Shown: positions 52,327-62,286, numbered from the stretch's first letter. The stretch: 64,000 nt of DNA from Microcoleus sp. FACHB-831 (GCF_014695585.1 NZ_JACJON010000075.1:124001-188000); one strand, 5' to 3'. A program made the numbers and translations. Notes: generated by a model not told the origin, from the sequence alone.

Positions 52327-53865
52327 ATGCCTTTTCCCAGATCCAGCGGCATTTTGCTGCATCCCACTTCTTTCCCCAGTCGGTTTGGTATTGGGGACTT
52401 GGGGTTAGAAGCATATAAATTTATCGATTTTTTGGCCGAAAGTTCTCAATCTTACTGGCAAGTATTGCCCTTGGGGCCTACTGGGTTTGGCAATTCTCCG
52501 TATGCATCTTATAGCGCGATCGCGGGCAATCCTCTACTAATTAGCCCCGAACTGCTACGAGATGCCGGGTTGCTCTATGAAGAAGAATTGGCTAATTTTC
52601 CAGATTGTCCCGCTGAAACCGTAGATTTTGACCGCCTTATTCCACGGAAGATGGAATTGCTTTGGGCTGCTTACGAGCGTTTCACATCTCAACCAGAACA
52701 TAAACAAGAAGAATTTGAAAAATTCTGCGGGGAAAAAGCTGGCTGGCTAGATGATTATGCCTTATTTATGGCGATCAAAAAAGTCAATCGGGGAAGAGCT
52801 TGGAATGCTTGGGAACCGGAAGTCGCCAAACGCAACCCCGAAACATTAAAAGCCTGTCAGCAATGTTTGAGAACTGAAATTCAGTTTCACAAATATCTTC
52901 AATTCGAGTTTTTCCGTCAGTGGTCGCAGTTAAAGCGCTATGCAAACGAGCGTTATGGGAGCGATCGCAATGGCAACAAACAGGGTATAGAAATAATTGG
53001 CGATATCCCCATCTATGTCGCTCACGATAGCGCCGATGTTTGGTCAAATCCCGAAATCTTTTGCCTAGATGACGAAACAGGCGAACCATCTCTAATGGCT
53101 GGCGTTCCCCCCGACTACTTTAGCGCAACGGGACAACTCTGGGGCAACCCCGTCTATCACTGGGAACGATTGCAAAAAGATAACTTTAAATGGTGGATCG
53201 GGCGCTTTGAGGCTCTGCTAGATTATGTAGACATCATTCGCATCGACCACTTCCGAGGCTTCGAGGCTTACTGGGCGGTGAAGCAGGGAGAACCAACAGC
53301 TCTCAATGGCCAGTGGCTTAAGGCTCCGGGCGATGAATTCTTTCAGGTACTTAACCAGAAGTTAGGCAAACTGCCCATCTTAGCTGAAGATTTGGGAGTA
53401 ATTACCCCAGATGTTGAAGCGCTGCGCGACAAATTTGCATTCCCTGGCATGAAGATTTTGCAGTTTGCATTTGGTTCAGACCCAGGTAATGGCTTTTTGC
53501 CCTTCAACTATGTTCGCAACAGTGTTGTTTACACGGGCACTCACGACAACGATACAACAGTAGGCTGGTTTAACAGTCTGTCAGATGGCGAAAAGCAACA
53601 CGTAATGCTTTATTTGGGTTGTATCAGTTCTGAAGGCATCAACTGGGATTTAATCCGCCTAGCTTTGAGTTCGATAAGCAACCAAGCGATTATTCCAGTC
53701 CAAGATTTATTGGGTTTGGATACTGAAGCGAGGATGAACTTTCCCAGTAAAGCTGAAGGGAACTGGGGGTGGCGCTATCGTTCTGATGCTTTAACTGACG
53801 AAATTAAGGAGCGGCTTAAGACTCTAACGCACGTCTTTGGCCGCGATCCGATTAGACAGACATAG
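52327..53865 (+). CDS. malQ: 4-alpha-glucanotransferase
   Basis: This 512-residue GH77 amylomaltase (disproportionating enzyme) transfers glucan segments during glycogen turnover. It starts PRSSGILLHPTSFPSRFGIGDLG, the family signature. Catalytic Asp in IRIDHFRGFEAYW, Glu in ILAEDLGVITP and Asp in THDNDTTVGW are visible. The length is standard. It stands alone, with a hairpin terminator at 53946-53990 shared with the converging rodZ-like gene. Confidence 0.96.
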   Translation: MPFPRSSGILLHPTSFPSRFGIGDLGLEAYKFIDFLAESSQSYWQVLPLGPTGFGNSPYASYSAIAGNPLLISPELLRDAGLLYEEELANFPDCPAETVDFDRLIPRKMELLWAAYERFTSQPEHKQEEFEKFCGEKAGWLDDYALFMAIKKVNRGRAWNAWEPEVAKRNPETLKACQQCLRTEIQFHKYLQFEFFRQWSQLKRYANERYGSDRNGNKQGIEIIGDIPIYVAHDSADVWSNPEIFCLDDETGEPSLMAGVPPDYFSATGQLWGNPVYHWERLQKDNFKWWIGRFEALLDYVDIIRIDHFRGFEAYWAVKQGEPTALNGQWLKAPGDEFFQVLNQKLGKLPILAEDLGVITPDVEALRDKFAFPGMKILQFAFGSDPGNGFLPFNYVRNSVVYTGTHDNDTTVGWFNSLSDGEKQHVMLYLGCISSEGINWDLIRLALSSISNQAIIPVQDLLGLDTEARMNFPSKAEGNWGWRYRSDALTDEIKERLKTLTHVFGRDPIRQT

Positions 53866-53945
53866 AGTGGGGATTGGGAAGCAATACGGTTGAGTTAAGA
53901 ACAATTTGTACTAAGTGAACCGTCTTGGAGGGGCAAGAGGAAGGC

Positions 53946-53990
53946 AAAAGGCAAAAGGAGGAATATTCTCTTTTTACTTTTGCCTTTTTA
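53946..53990. terminator. Bidirectional terminator between malQ and the RodZ-like gene
   Basis: AAAAGGCAAAAG (53946-53957) pairs with CTTTTGCCTTTT (53977-53988), with A/T-rich flanks on both sides. It lies between convergent genes and could serve both. Confidence 0.65.
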
Positions 53991-54009
53991 CTTTTTACTT
54001 AAGCTGGGC

Positions 54010-54810
54010 TTAAGACCTTGATTTTGCCCCAAAGGTAACTTCCTTCACTTTACCGGGAGCGCCCATTTTTTCGGCTTTTCCATCATTAACAGCAACCAAG
54101 ACATTACCAGCATCGCCTGCTCTTACAGTTAATTGCTCGTCAGCACCCCAACTCAGTTGAGCGCCTTTGGGCAAATCGCCCTCAAACAACGTCTTGCCAT
54201 CAGCCACAACGCGCAGCCACGATGGAGCTTTGAGCGTAACGCCAACACGTACTGGCTTGCCATTTGAAGCAAGCTTGGTTGTTGTATCTGGTAGGACTGG
54301 GCCTAATTTTTCTAGCGACGTTATCTGTATTTCTTTGGCTTTTACAGCTGATTGTTGGGGCGATCGCTGTTGATATCCTTGTATATTATTAGCCTGCACG
54401 ACAGAACGGTTGAGCAGGTAAGATAGCCCATTCACCGAGCAGAAAATTATAAACACGTACAACAAATAAAGATGAACTGGTCGCAGTTGAGTGCCTGAGA
54501 AATGCTGCCAGTAAGGCCGTATAGACGGCAACACATACCTGGGAGTGGGAAAGTCTTTAGAAAACTCTTTGCCATTTAAGCCAAGCGCAGAAGCATATTG
54601 CTTGATAAATCCCTGAATGTAAATTGGCTCCGGCAATTCTTCCATTCTGGCTTCTTCAATTGCTTTGAGCAGTCGTGCTTGTATCCGAGTTTTGGCAGCT
54701 ACGTCATCTAAGGAAACAGACTGTTGTTCGCGAAGCTGCCGGAGATGAACCCCCAAATCTTTCAGCTTCTCGAACTGTTGCTGCTGAATATAGAGTTGAT
54801 TCTCCTTCAT
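54010..54810 (-). CDS. RodZ-like helix-turn-helix membrane protein
   Basis: The 266-residue protein has an N-terminal HTH_25 domain ([25 protein letters not shown] ... [15 protein letters not shown]). One membrane span follows near residue 115 ([20 protein letters not shown]), then a periplasmic DUF4115-like beta domain ([28 protein letters not shown]). RodZ links MreB to the envelope and shapes the cell. It overlaps rluB by 4 nt (ATGA), so the two are coupled. Confidence 0.85.
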   Translation of the reverse strand: MKENQLYIQQQQFEKLKDLGVHLRQLREQQSVSLDDVAAKTRIQARLLKAIEEARMEELPEPIYIQGFIKQYASALGLNGKEFSKDFPTPRYVLPSIRPYWQHFSGTQLRPVHLYLLYVFIIFCSVNGLSYLLNRSVVQANNIQGYQQRSPQQSAVKAKEIQITSLEKLGPVLPDTTTKLASNGKPVRVGVTLKAPSWLRVVADGKTLFEGDLPKGAQLSWGADEQLTVRAGDAGNVLVAVNDGKAEKMGAPGKVKEVTFGAKSRS

Positions 54811-55598
54811 ACACGGCGCTCCTTCAGGTCTGCTGATACCTTTACTGATGTTAGGTTGAGTTGGTCTTGGAGAAAAGCAATTTCAAAATCTTCGAGAGGA
54901 CGATATTGGCCTCGGGGCAAACTAGGCTTTCCCGGTTGTTTTAATTGAATAGGGCCAATCGCTGTTCTGTGGAGATGCACCACTGGATAGCCCAATAACT
55001 CTGCAACGCGACGAATCTGCCGATTTCTCCCCTCAGTTAAAATAACTTCTAGGAGTGTTTCGGAACCACGTCGCTCTAGCACCCTGACTTGAGCGGGTAA
55101 AGTTTTTCTACCCGACAGAACAATACCACTTCTCCACGCTTGCACGGCCAAGTCGGGTATATTCCCCTCTAGGCAAACGTGATATGTTTTGGGAACGCAA
55201 TGGCGGGGATGGGTTAGGTGAAACGTCAGTTCCCCGTCATTGGTTAGTAGCAATGCGCCCGTAGATTCAGCATCTAAACGTCCCACAGGATGGATGCCCT
55301 GACTTTCTCGAAGTTCGGGGGGCAGTAAATCGAGAACCGTGCGGCGGTTTCTAGGATCGTGACATGTTGAAACCACTCCGGCTGGCTTGTGTAGTAAAAG
55401 GTATATCGGTTTGGGACGCGAAGCTGTTTTGACAGGGATGCCATCGATTTCAATTTGGTCTTGTTCTGGATTAGCTTTTTGTCCCAGATGCACGACGGTG
55501 CCATTAAGTCGCACTCGTCCTGAGAGGATCATTTTCTCAGCTTCTCGCCGAGAGGCAATTCCCCATTGGGATAGAATTTTTTGTAGCCTTTCGGCCAT
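54807..55598 (-). CDS. rluB: Pseudouridine synthase, RluB/RsuA family
   Basis: This 263-residue enzyme has an S4 RNA-binding domain ([22 protein letters not shown]) and an RsuA-type catalytic domain. Its Asp motif is [20 protein letters not shown], and [17 protein letters not shown] comes near the end. It converts uridine to pseudouridine in rRNA, most likely 23S. The exact position is not deducible here. The downstream rodZ-like gene starts within its stop codon. Confidence 0.9.
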   Translation of the reverse strand: MAERLQKILSQWGIASRREAEKMILSGRVRLNGTVVHLGQKANPEQDQIEIDGIPVKTASRPKPIYLLLHKPAGVVSTCHDPRNRRTVLDLLPPELRESQGIHPVGRLDAESTGALLLTNDGELTFHLTHPRHCVPKTYHVCLEGNIPDLAVQAWRSGIVLSGRKTLPAQVRVLERRGSETLLEVILTEGRNRQIRRVAELLGYPVVHLHRTAIGPIQLKQPGKPSLPRGQYRPLEDFEIAFLQDQLNLTSVKVSADLKERRV

Positions 55599-55704
55599 AG
55601 TTGAGATTTGCAGTTTTAGACTTTCTAGTGGGCTAAGGTCAAACCAAATCCAAGTACGGATCTGGCTACCCTATGTACAAATATTACAGTAAGAAGGAAA
55701 ATCA

Positions 55705-56418
55705 TTGACGACCCAGCAGAGCCGGATTATTAGCAAAGTGTTGTCGCCTGCGGTGCGACTGTGGTTGCGATCGCAGCTTGAGCAAGTAGAAGACCTGAAT
55801 GTAAAAATTGAAGGGCGCTCCGGCCAAATCTTCACGGGCTATGTTCCCAGCGTGTCTGTTGCGGCTCGCAAGGCTGTCTATCAAGGACTGCACTTAAGCC
55901 AAATTCAGCTAGGCGGGGAAAACATTCGCATCAACTTGGGTGGGGTTCTTAAGGGTCAGCCCCTGCGCCTCCTGGAACCCGTTCCTGTCAGCGGCTCTCT
56001 GCTTCTAGAAGAAGCCGACCTCAAGGCTTCCCTCCATTCTCCCTTATTATCCACTGCCTTGACGGAATTGTTCGCTACGCTTGTCCCCAAGCATATCCTA
56101 ACTAACTCAGGAATTGACTTAAAAAACTGCAAAATTACTTGGGAAAAGGTTGCTATTGACAGCAACTCTTTGACTCTGGGGGGTACTTTAGCAACGGCTA
56201 CGGGAAATCAAACGCCTTTTGTCCTTTCTGCTGGTTTGCAGCTTGCTTCTAGTCATCAACTACGACTCGCTCCCCTGCAAATACAATTACTCCCAAGCTT
56301 GTCACAAAGCAATTTAGAGGCGTTTGAGGTCGATTTGGGTGAGGAAGTTGATATCGAGGAATTAACCCTTATTAGCGGGCAAATTGTTTGTCGCGGTAGC
56401 CTTCGAGTGATTCCGTAA
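55705..56418 (+). CDS. DUF2993 (LmeA-like) protein
   Basis: This 237-residue protein belongs to the DUF2993 family widespread in cyanobacteria and actinobacteria, related to LmeA. The core is VLSPAVRLWLRSQLEQVEDLNVKIEGRSGQIFTG ... GLHLSQIQL (landmark only). The start is TTG at 55705; a good AAGAAGGA sits 6 nt upstream and no ATG is suitably placed. There is no signal peptide. The family is thought to act on or bind lipids, but no function is established here. Confidence 0.85.
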   Translation: MTTQQSRIISKVLSPAVRLWLRSQLEQVEDLNVKIEGRSGQIFTGYVPSVSVAARKAVYQGLHLSQIQLGGENIRINLGGVLKGQPLRLLEPVPVSGSLLLEEADLKASLHSPLLSTALTELFATLVPKHILTNSGIDLKNCKITWEKVAIDSNSLTLGGTLATATGNQTPFVLSAGLQLASSHQLRLAPLQIQLLPSLSQSNLEAFEVDLGEEVDIEELTLISGQIVCRGSLRVIP

Positions 56419-56754
56419 AACTGTAATAAATCTTTAATTCTAATTTTTTTATTAAGCTTTGTGTTTTTGTTACATATGCTACGGAATGGCTATGATGTAA
56501 TGAAAGTAGCAACACAGAACTGGCGAAGAGTTTGGTAGTTGGATAGATTCCAATTAAGTAAATAAAGCTCGATAAAACAACTGCCACGCGATCGCGATCG
56601 TTTGCTAATTAACCCTTAAGACTCCGGCTGCGGAATGTTTATAATCTCCAGCCAAAGTCTAAAATTCTTGCATCTAAATTCTAAAGTCTGTACGAGCATA
56701 TTGCTATGCATTCGTACAAAGTTTAAGCAGTCTCAATTGTGGAGAATCTGTGAG
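56419..56754. other. Upstream region of gdhA with a hairpin near the start
   Basis: No gene is seen in these 336 bases, which are AT-rich. GTACGAGCAT (56690-56699) can pair with ATGC-AT-TCGTAC (56706-56717, two-base bulge), forming a hairpin or operator-like symmetry 38 nt before the gdhA ATG. No NtcA consensus (GTAN8TAC) was found by eye. Confidence 0.5.
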
Positions 56755-58050
56755 ATGTCTGATTCACTATTTGCTGATGCCAGTAAGAGACTAGAAGAAG
56801 CAATGAAATATGTTGCTATTTCTGACGATGCTCTCGAACATTTAAAATATCCCAAATCAAGTTTAGCTGTTTCTATACCAGTCCGAATGGACGATGGCTC
56901 TTTGAAAATTTTTCAGGGATATCGCGTGCGGTACGACGATACCAGAGGGCCGACAAAAGGAGGAGTGCGATATCATCCAAATGTTTGCATGGATGAAGTG
57001 CAATCGTTAGCATTTTGGATGACCTTTAAATGTGCGGTATTAAACCTGCCATTTGGGGGTGCAAAAGGTGGGATAACATTGAATCCCAAAGAACTTTCTA
57101 AGATGGAATTAGAGAGATTGAGCCGGGGATATGTGGATGCGATCGCAGACTTCATCGGCCCCGACATAGACATTCCCGCACCCGACGTTTATACCAACCC
57201 CATGATCATGGGTTGGATGATGGATCAATACAATATTATCCGGCGGCAGATCACCCCAGCCGTTGTCACAGGAAAACCGATTTCAATGGGGGGTAGCTTA
57301 GGGCGAGATACCGCAACAGCAACAGGGGCTTTCTATGCGATTCAAATAATCATGCCCAAATTTGATAAGCTGCCCGAAGACACAACAGTAGCCATTCAAG
57401 GATTTGGCAATGCTGGTGCGTGGCTGGCAGAATTACTATTCACAGCAGGTTATAAAGTCGTCGCAGTCAGCGATTCCCAAGGAGGAATTTATGCTAAAAA
57501 CGGGTTAGATATTCCCAGAATTCGGCAATACAAAACATCCAGTAAAGGCATCAAAGCGCTGTACTGCCAAGATACAGTTTGCGACATTGCTGACAATCAA
57601 AGTATTACTAACGAAGAACTCTTAGCTTTAGATGTAGACATTCTAATTCCAGCGGCTCTGGAAAATCAAATTACTCAAGAGAATGTCAACGATGTAAAAG
57701 CTAAGTTTATCTTTGAAGTAGCCAACGGCCCGGTCGCATCTGGCGCTGACAAAATATTGGAAGAAAGAGGAATTTATGTCTTTCCTGATATTTTAGTTAA
57801 TGCAGGGGGAGTCACAGTTAGCTATTTTGAATGGGTGCAAAATCGCAGCGGTCTTTACTGGACGCTAGAGGAAGTCAACCAACGCTTAAGACAGAAAATG
57901 GTAGAAGAAACCGAGCATATTTGGAAGATTTCCCAGGAACTAGCCATATCCATGCGAACAGCCGCTTATGTCCATGCCCTACATCGACTTGGCGAAGCCA
58001 TTAATGCCAAGGGTACGAGAGACTACTACATCAACGGTGGCATGTCATAG
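56755..58050 (+). CDS. gdhA: Glutamate/leucine-family dehydrogenase (probably GdhA)
   Basis: This 431-residue enzyme should interconvert glutamate and 2-oxoglutarate plus ammonia. I place the start at the ATG at 56755 (MSDSLFADASKRLEEAMKY). Catalytic PFGGAKGGI, substrate segment KGGVRYHPNV and nucleotide-binding IQGFGNAGAWLA are visible, and the size matches the hexameric bacterial family. Specificity for Glu over Leu or Phe rests on overall resemblance. A hairpin follows at 58061-58087. Confidence 0.9.
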   Translation: MSDSLFADASKRLEEAMKYVAISDDALEHLKYPKSSLAVSIPVRMDDGSLKIFQGYRVRYDDTRGPTKGGVRYHPNVCMDEVQSLAFWMTFKCAVLNLPFGGAKGGITLNPKELSKMELERLSRGYVDAIADFIGPDIDIPAPDVYTNPMIMGWMMDQYNIIRRQITPAVVTGKPISMGGSLGRDTATATGAFYAIQIIMPKFDKLPEDTTVAIQGFGNAGAWLAELLFTAGYKVVAVSDSQGGIYAKNGLDIPRIRQYKTSSKGIKALYCQDTVCDIADNQSITNEELLALDVDILIPAALENQITQENVNDVKAKFIFEVANGPVASGADKILEERGIYVFPDILVNAGGVTVSYFEWVQNRSGLYWTLEEVNQRLRQKMVEETEHIWKISQELAISMRTAAYVHALHRLGEAINAKGTRDYYINGGMS

Positions 58051-58060
58051 GCATCAGCAG

Positions 58061-58087
58061 CCTCGGCATAGACTAGCTATGCCGGGG
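58061..58087 (+). terminator. Hairpin after gdhA
   Basis: CCTCGGCATA (58061-58070) pairs with TATGCCGGGG (58078-58087), 10 bp with one wobble and a 7-nt loop, 11 nt after the gdhA stop. The lack of a T-run makes it a weak terminator or an RNA 3'-end stabiliser. Confidence 0.5.
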
Positions 58088-58174
58088 TGTAAGGCAACTA
58101 ATAATTTTAGATTTTTTGGTCTCCGTACTTAAGAGCTACTGTTAAGATGCAGTGAGTTCCGCCACTTCATCTTC

Positions 58175-58798
58175 ATGAGTAAAACACTCTTCAATCTTGG
58201 CAACGTTCTAGCTCAACCCTCGGTGAAGAGCAAGTTGATTGCCTCCAGCCTGCTAATATCACTTCTAGGCGTAACGGGTACAACAGTCAGTGCCCAACAA
58301 CAAACGACGCCGCCTGCTACTCAACCTCAACCAGCTGGAGTAACCAAGGCTACTGCCCAGCAACTGATGGGACAATGGCAAACAAAAGATGCCATTTCTG
58401 GCGATAAAGTCATGTTTGTTTTTACGCCAGAAGGCCAATTATTCATGGTGTTCCCGCCGCCGCCTCGGTCTAATATTAAATCTCCTGTTGCCATCAAAAT
58501 GGCTTACAAGATCGATACGACGACCAAACCCATGCAAATCGATGTGATTACTGGGGCTGACAAGGCTGCCACGATATTCGATCTCACGACTGATGGCAAA
58601 CTCCGTATGGAGTTAGACGGCATCCGCCCCGGACAAGCCAGACCTGCGGGTTTTGGTCCCAATGCGTTGTCATTTGAGAAAGTTTCCTCAGCAACAACGT
58701 TGCCTGAGAACGTTCAAGTGTTTGACCCTGAAAATCCACCAAAAGAGACGCCACAAGCGCCTCAGACGCCCCAGAAGCCAAATGGAGCAGCAAAGTAA
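58175..58798 (+). CDS. Secreted hypothetical protein
   Basis: This 207-residue protein has a signal peptide (KLIASSLLISLLGVTGTTVSA-Q). Next come a Pro/Gln-rich segment, a globular domain of about 110 residues (TAQQLMGQWQTKDAISGDKVMFVFTPEGQLFMVFP ... IFDLTTDGKLRMELDG as landmarks) and a Pro-rich tail (PKETPQAPQTPQKP). The domain resembles the small beta-barrel 'lipocalin-like' stress proteins common in cyanobacteria, but I cannot name a family. It is a single gene. Confidence 0.7.
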   Translation: MSKTLFNLGNVLAQPSVKSKLIASSLLISLLGVTGTTVSAQQQTTPPATQPQPAGVTKATAQQLMGQWQTKDAISGDKVMFVFTPEGQLFMVFPPPPRSNIKSPVAIKMAYKIDTTTKPMQIDVITGADKAATIFDLTTDGKLRMELDGIRPGQARPAGFGPNALSFEKVSSATTLPENVQVFDPENPPKETPQAPQTPQKPNGAAK

Positions 58799-58902
58799 TT
58801 AAGTATTAGGCAATGGGGTATGAGTTTTGAGTTGTCCCAGACGCGATTCCCAGTCGTCTAAGTTTTGAGTTTAATCTCCCTCATCCCCAACCCTTCTCCC
58901 AG

Positions 58903-58934
58903 ACTCCGGACTCCGGACTCCGGACTCCGGACTC
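58903..58934. repeat. 7-bp tandem repeat (ACTCCGG)n
   Basis: Four perfect copies of ACTCCGG plus ACTC lie in the gap before the ABC ATPase gene, next to degenerate intergenic repeat text (TTTTGAGTTT). The array is expected to vary in copy number. Confidence 0.9.
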
Positions 58935-59031
58935 ACTCGATTTCGCGTTTCTGGATACAGAAATATCCATATTGCTGCCATGAAGATGGGATCGATTGTT
59001 AAGATCCAGTTAATTTCCGTATTGGACTGCA

Positions 59032-60990
59032 ATGAGTTACACAGTTTTAAACGTCCGCAACCTGCAAGTTGAGTTTCAGACTGATGAGAAGCGAGTTTTG
59101 GCCGTTGACGATATATCGTTTGAGCTGAAGCGATCGCAGACTCTGGGTATTGTAGGCGAGTCAGGTTCGGGTAAATCTGTCACCTCCCTTGCATTAATGG
59201 GTTTGGTTCCTAGTCCTGGCAAAATTGCTGCTGGCGAGATTTGGTTTCGTTCCTACGAGGATAATTTAGCACCTGTCAATCTACGGGATCTGAGTGCTGA
59301 CCAAATGCGGCAATACCGGGGCGGTAAAATTTCCATGATTTTCCAGGAACCGATGAGTTCCCTCAACCCGGTCTTTACCTGTGGGTTTCAACTAACAGAA
59401 GCAATTCGGCTGCAACAAAATGTAACGCCCGCCGAAGCACGGCGTCAGGCTTGCGCCCGCCTCCAAGAAGTGAAGCTGTTACCCAGCGATGAAGAATTGA
59501 AGCAATCTTATTTAAAAGAAGGATTTGAGAAATTTAGTGAAAGGGAAATTAATCGCCTGATCAACGAGCAAAAACTGGCGATGCTGGACAGATATCCCCA
59601 CGAATTGTCTGGCGGTCAGTTGCAGCGAATGATGATTGCGATGGCGATATCTTGTAACCCAGATATATTAATTGCTGACGAACCTACTACTGCTCTAGAT
59701 GTAACAGTCCAAGCGACTATCCTAGATTTGCTGCGCGAGTTGCGCGACCAGCGGGGTATGTCGATGCTGTTTATCACCCACGACTTAGGCATCATCGCCG
59801 AGATTGCTGATGTTGTGGCGGTGATGTATCAGGGCAAAATTGTTGAATACGGGCCTGTAGAGCAAATTTTTTCCAACCCGCAACACCCTTACACTAAGGG
59901 ATTGTTGACGTGTCGCCCCCGTTTAGATAAGCGGTTGCGCCGTTTACCTACTGTGTCTGACTTCATGGAAGTGGTGACTGCGCCTAACGGCGAAGTAGAG
60001 ATTCGAGAAAAGAAAATAGAAACCAACGGTGCCGGGAAAAGGGGAGCAAATGATGAAGAAGCAGATCCCTGGGAGTCAGATATCAATCTCGCGCCTTTCT
60101 CTGAAGAAGTATCGCCAGCGCAGATGAACGAACGGTTGGCGGAATTACAGCAGAATACGCCTATTTTGTCGGTCAATAATTTGCAGGTTGGCTTTCCAGT
60201 GCGCGGCGTATTGGGTGAAACTAAACGCTATTTTATGGCGGTAGATAATGTTTCATTTGATGTCTATCCTGGCGAAACATTGGGATTAGTGGGAGAGTCT
60301 GGCTGCGGAAAAAGTACGCTAGCCCGCACGATACTGCGATTGATTAAACCGATGAGCGGTCAGATCAAATTTAACGGTAGAGATGTTACCTACTTAAATA
60401 ACAACCAGTTGCGAATATTGCGGCGGGAGATGCAAATAATTTTCCAAAATCCGTTTAGTTCGCTCGATCCGCGCATGAAGATTGGGCCAGCGGTGATGGA
60501 ACCGCTGTTAATTCATGGAATTGCTTATAAAAGCCGCCGGGAGAAAAGCGATCGCGTGGCTTATTTGTTAGACCGCGTGGGCTTAAATCCTAATTGGATA
60601 AACCGCTATCCTCACGAACTTTCTGGCGGTCAACGCCAAAGGGTGTCCATTGCAAGGGCTTTGGCGCTGAATCCTAAATTTGTTATTTGCGATGAATCTG
60701 TTTCCGCGCTGGATGTTTCCGTCCAAGCGCAGGTGTTGAATTTGTTAAAAGAATTGCAGGGTGAGTTTAAGTTAACTTACATTTTTATTTCCCACGACTT
60801 GAGCGTGGTGAAATTTATGAGCGATCGCATCCTTGTGATGAACAAAGGCAAAATAGAAGAAATTGGCCCTTCCGAGCGCATCTACCGCGAACCGCAACAG
60901 GAGTACACTCGCAAGCTAATCGCCTCTATTCCCACTGGTACGCTAGAACGAATACACGAACGCCAAGCCCAGCGGACAGCGGTTAGATAA
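59032..60990 (+). CDS. Fused dipeptide/oligopeptide-type ABC ATPase (DppD-DppF)
   Basis: This 652-residue protein carries two complete ABC ATPase halves. The first (1-300) has GESGSGKS, LSGGQLQRMMIAMAI and ILIADEPTTALD; the second (about 375-640) has GESGCGKST, LSGGQRQRVSIARAL and FVICDESVSALD. Each has the oligopeptide C-terminal extension (NPQHPYTKGLL; EPQQEYTRKLI). It resembles GsiA/YejF. No permease or binding protein is adjacent, so substrate and partners lie elsewhere. Confidence 0.93.
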   Translation: MSYTVLNVRNLQVEFQTDEKRVLAVDDISFELKRSQTLGIVGESGSGKSVTSLALMGLVPSPGKIAAGEIWFRSYEDNLAPVNLRDLSADQMRQYRGGKISMIFQEPMSSLNPVFTCGFQLTEAIRLQQNVTPAEARRQACARLQEVKLLPSDEELKQSYLKEGFEKFSEREINRLINEQKLAMLDRYPHELSGGQLQRMMIAMAISCNPDILIADEPTTALDVTVQATILDLLRELRDQRGMSMLFITHDLGIIAEIADVVAVMYQGKIVEYGPVEQIFSNPQHPYTKGLLTCRPRLDKRLRRLPTVSDFMEVVTAPNGEVEIREKKIETNGAGKRGANDEEADPWESDINLAPFSEEVSPAQMNERLAELQQNTPILSVNNLQVGFPVRGVLGETKRYFMAVDNVSFDVYPGETLGLVGESGCGKSTLARTILRLIKPMSGQIKFNGRDVTYLNNNQLRILRREMQIIFQNPFSSLDPRMKIGPAVMEPLLIHGIAYKSRREKSDRVAYLLDRVGLNPNWINRYPHELSGGQRQRVSIARALALNPKFVICDESVSALDVSVQAQVLNLLKELQGEFKLTYIFISHDLSVVKFMSDRILVMNKGKIEEIGPSERIYREPQQEYTRKLIASIPTGTLERIHERQAQRTAVR

Positions 60991-61450
60991 GCTTTATTTG
61001 CATATTTAGTAGAGCAAGCAATATGCCTGTTCTACACAAAATACCATACAAAAAATTAAATACGCTCCCCTCCCGTTCGGCAAAATAGCGGATTAAAACC
61101 ACTTCCTACGAACGGGTGAATCTTTCAGGTGCTTTTTTGTTCATGCAAGTGGATGACCTGAATGTAGGAAGCGATCGCCCAACACAAAGATTTAACTTAG
61201 AGCTTATAAAGCAATAGCGCGGGCAAGCTTACGTGTTGTCCACCCTGCGATCGCAGTACCAAGAATTACGTCAGTCTAATTTTTGATATCTTTCACAGTT
61301 CCCTGTGATGTCAGTTACTTTGCGGCTAGCAAACGAACAAAATATTGCACCTGTAAAGCTAAGGCAAAAAAGGTAAATACAACATTTTGTATTATTCCTC
61401 ATGCCTAAGTTTGTAACCGCTTGTAATTCCTTACCCTCTACCTGAATCTT
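60991..61450. other. Gene-free region with a highly self-complementary stretch
   Basis: No gene is supported. The part 61072-61171 has three exact complementarities: CCCGTTCG (61072-61079) with CGAACGGG (61109-61116), CTTCCTAC (61102-61109) with GTAGGAAG (61164-61171), and TTCAGGT (61124-61130) with ACCTGAA (61156-61162). A T6 run lies at 61133-61138 in between. The first two share a base and could compete. A structured RNA is possible. A smaller CACAG/CTGTG hairpin lies near 61302. Confidence 0.45.
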
Positions 61451-62146
61451 ATGACCGCTTTAACTGTTTTGAAAAAATTCTCAATGGTTATTACTGGAGC
61501 CACAGTTGTTGCTCTGGGAACAGGGACATCAGCACGCGCAGCATTACTCACAAGTCCTACAGATTCAGAATTATTAGGTAGTAAAGTTATTGACTTTGAA
61601 ACTGCTCCACTGGGAAGTTTTAGTTCGCTAACACTTGGGGACGTGACTTTTTCAACCACTTCCGGGCGTTTAGCTTACATCAGCGATTGGTATTCCGGCG
61701 AGTGGAACGCACAGGGTAAGTCTTTGCAGAGTTCTTATGAGGATAATGTCACCTTTACAGCTCTAAAAATAGATTTTGCCAACCCAGTAACTGCATTTGG
61801 CTTTAACTGGGGAGCAGCTGATGAGTTTTGGAGTTTGACTGCATTTGACTCGGCTGGTAATGTGCTTGATTCTCAATATCTACCCACTCATCAGGGAGGT
61901 AATGACGACCAATTTTTTGGAATTAAAAATGCGACAGCACCTATCAGCTATGCAACCTTAGTACAAAAAAGTTACCCCCAGGCAGAGGTGGACTATGTGC
62001 TATTGGACAACTTTAAATATAGTTCGTTGCCTCAACCCATACCATCTAAACCTGTCCCGGAAGCTACTTCTACTTTAGGTGTGTTAGCTATCGGTGCTTT
62101 TGGTGCTGGTTCGTTGCTGAAGCGCAAGCAGGAACTAAAAATTTAA
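61451..62146 (+). CDS. PEP-CTERM sorting-domain secreted protein
   Basis: This 231-residue protein has a signal peptide (VLKKFSMVITGATVVALGTGTSARA) and a C-terminal PEP-CTERM sorting signal, PVPEATSTLGVLAIGAFGAG followed by SLLKRKQ, recognised by cyanoexosortase. The middle is a beta-rich domain (VIDFETAPLGSFSSLTLGDV ... AFGFNWGAADEFWSLTAFDS) typical of exosortase substrates placed on the outer surface or in the sheath. The motif is VPE rather than the usual PEP. A T-rich hairpin follows. Confidence 0.88.
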   Translation: MTALTVLKKFSMVITGATVVALGTGTSARAALLTSPTDSELLGSKVIDFETAPLGSFSSLTLGDVTFSTTSGRLAYISDWYSGEWNAQGKSLQSSYEDNVTFTALKIDFANPVTAFGFNWGAADEFWSLTAFDSAGNVLDSQYLPTHQGGNDDQFFGIKNATAPISYATLVQKSYPQAEVDYVLLDNFKYSSLPQPIPSKPVPEATSTLGVLAIGAFGAGSLLKRKQELKI

Positions 62147-62152
62147 AAGTAA

Positions 62153-62204
62153 AAAAGCAAAAGCAAGATGGAAGATTATCCACATCATCTGCTTTTTGCT
62201 TTTG
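62153..62204 (+). terminator. Hairpin terminator of the PEP-CTERM gene
   Basis: AAAAGCAAAAGCA (from 62153) pairs with TGCTTTTTGCTTTT (about 62190-62203) with one bulged base, extended by GATG/CATC. The T-rich 3' arm fits an intrinsic terminator in the forward direction. Confidence 0.65.
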
Positions 62205-62286
62205 ACTCGTTACTATTATCAACCCCGCGATTTAGGAGCGGGGTTATCTATTCTTTTGCCTTTTTACTTTATTAGCCGTTTGCTCT

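Noticed and set aside
61111-61135. Glycine riboswitch
   Set aside because: Only the short GTGAATCTTTCAGG text resembles the aptamer. The 5' GGAGAG arm and the CGAAGG core are missing, and no glycine-related gene follows.
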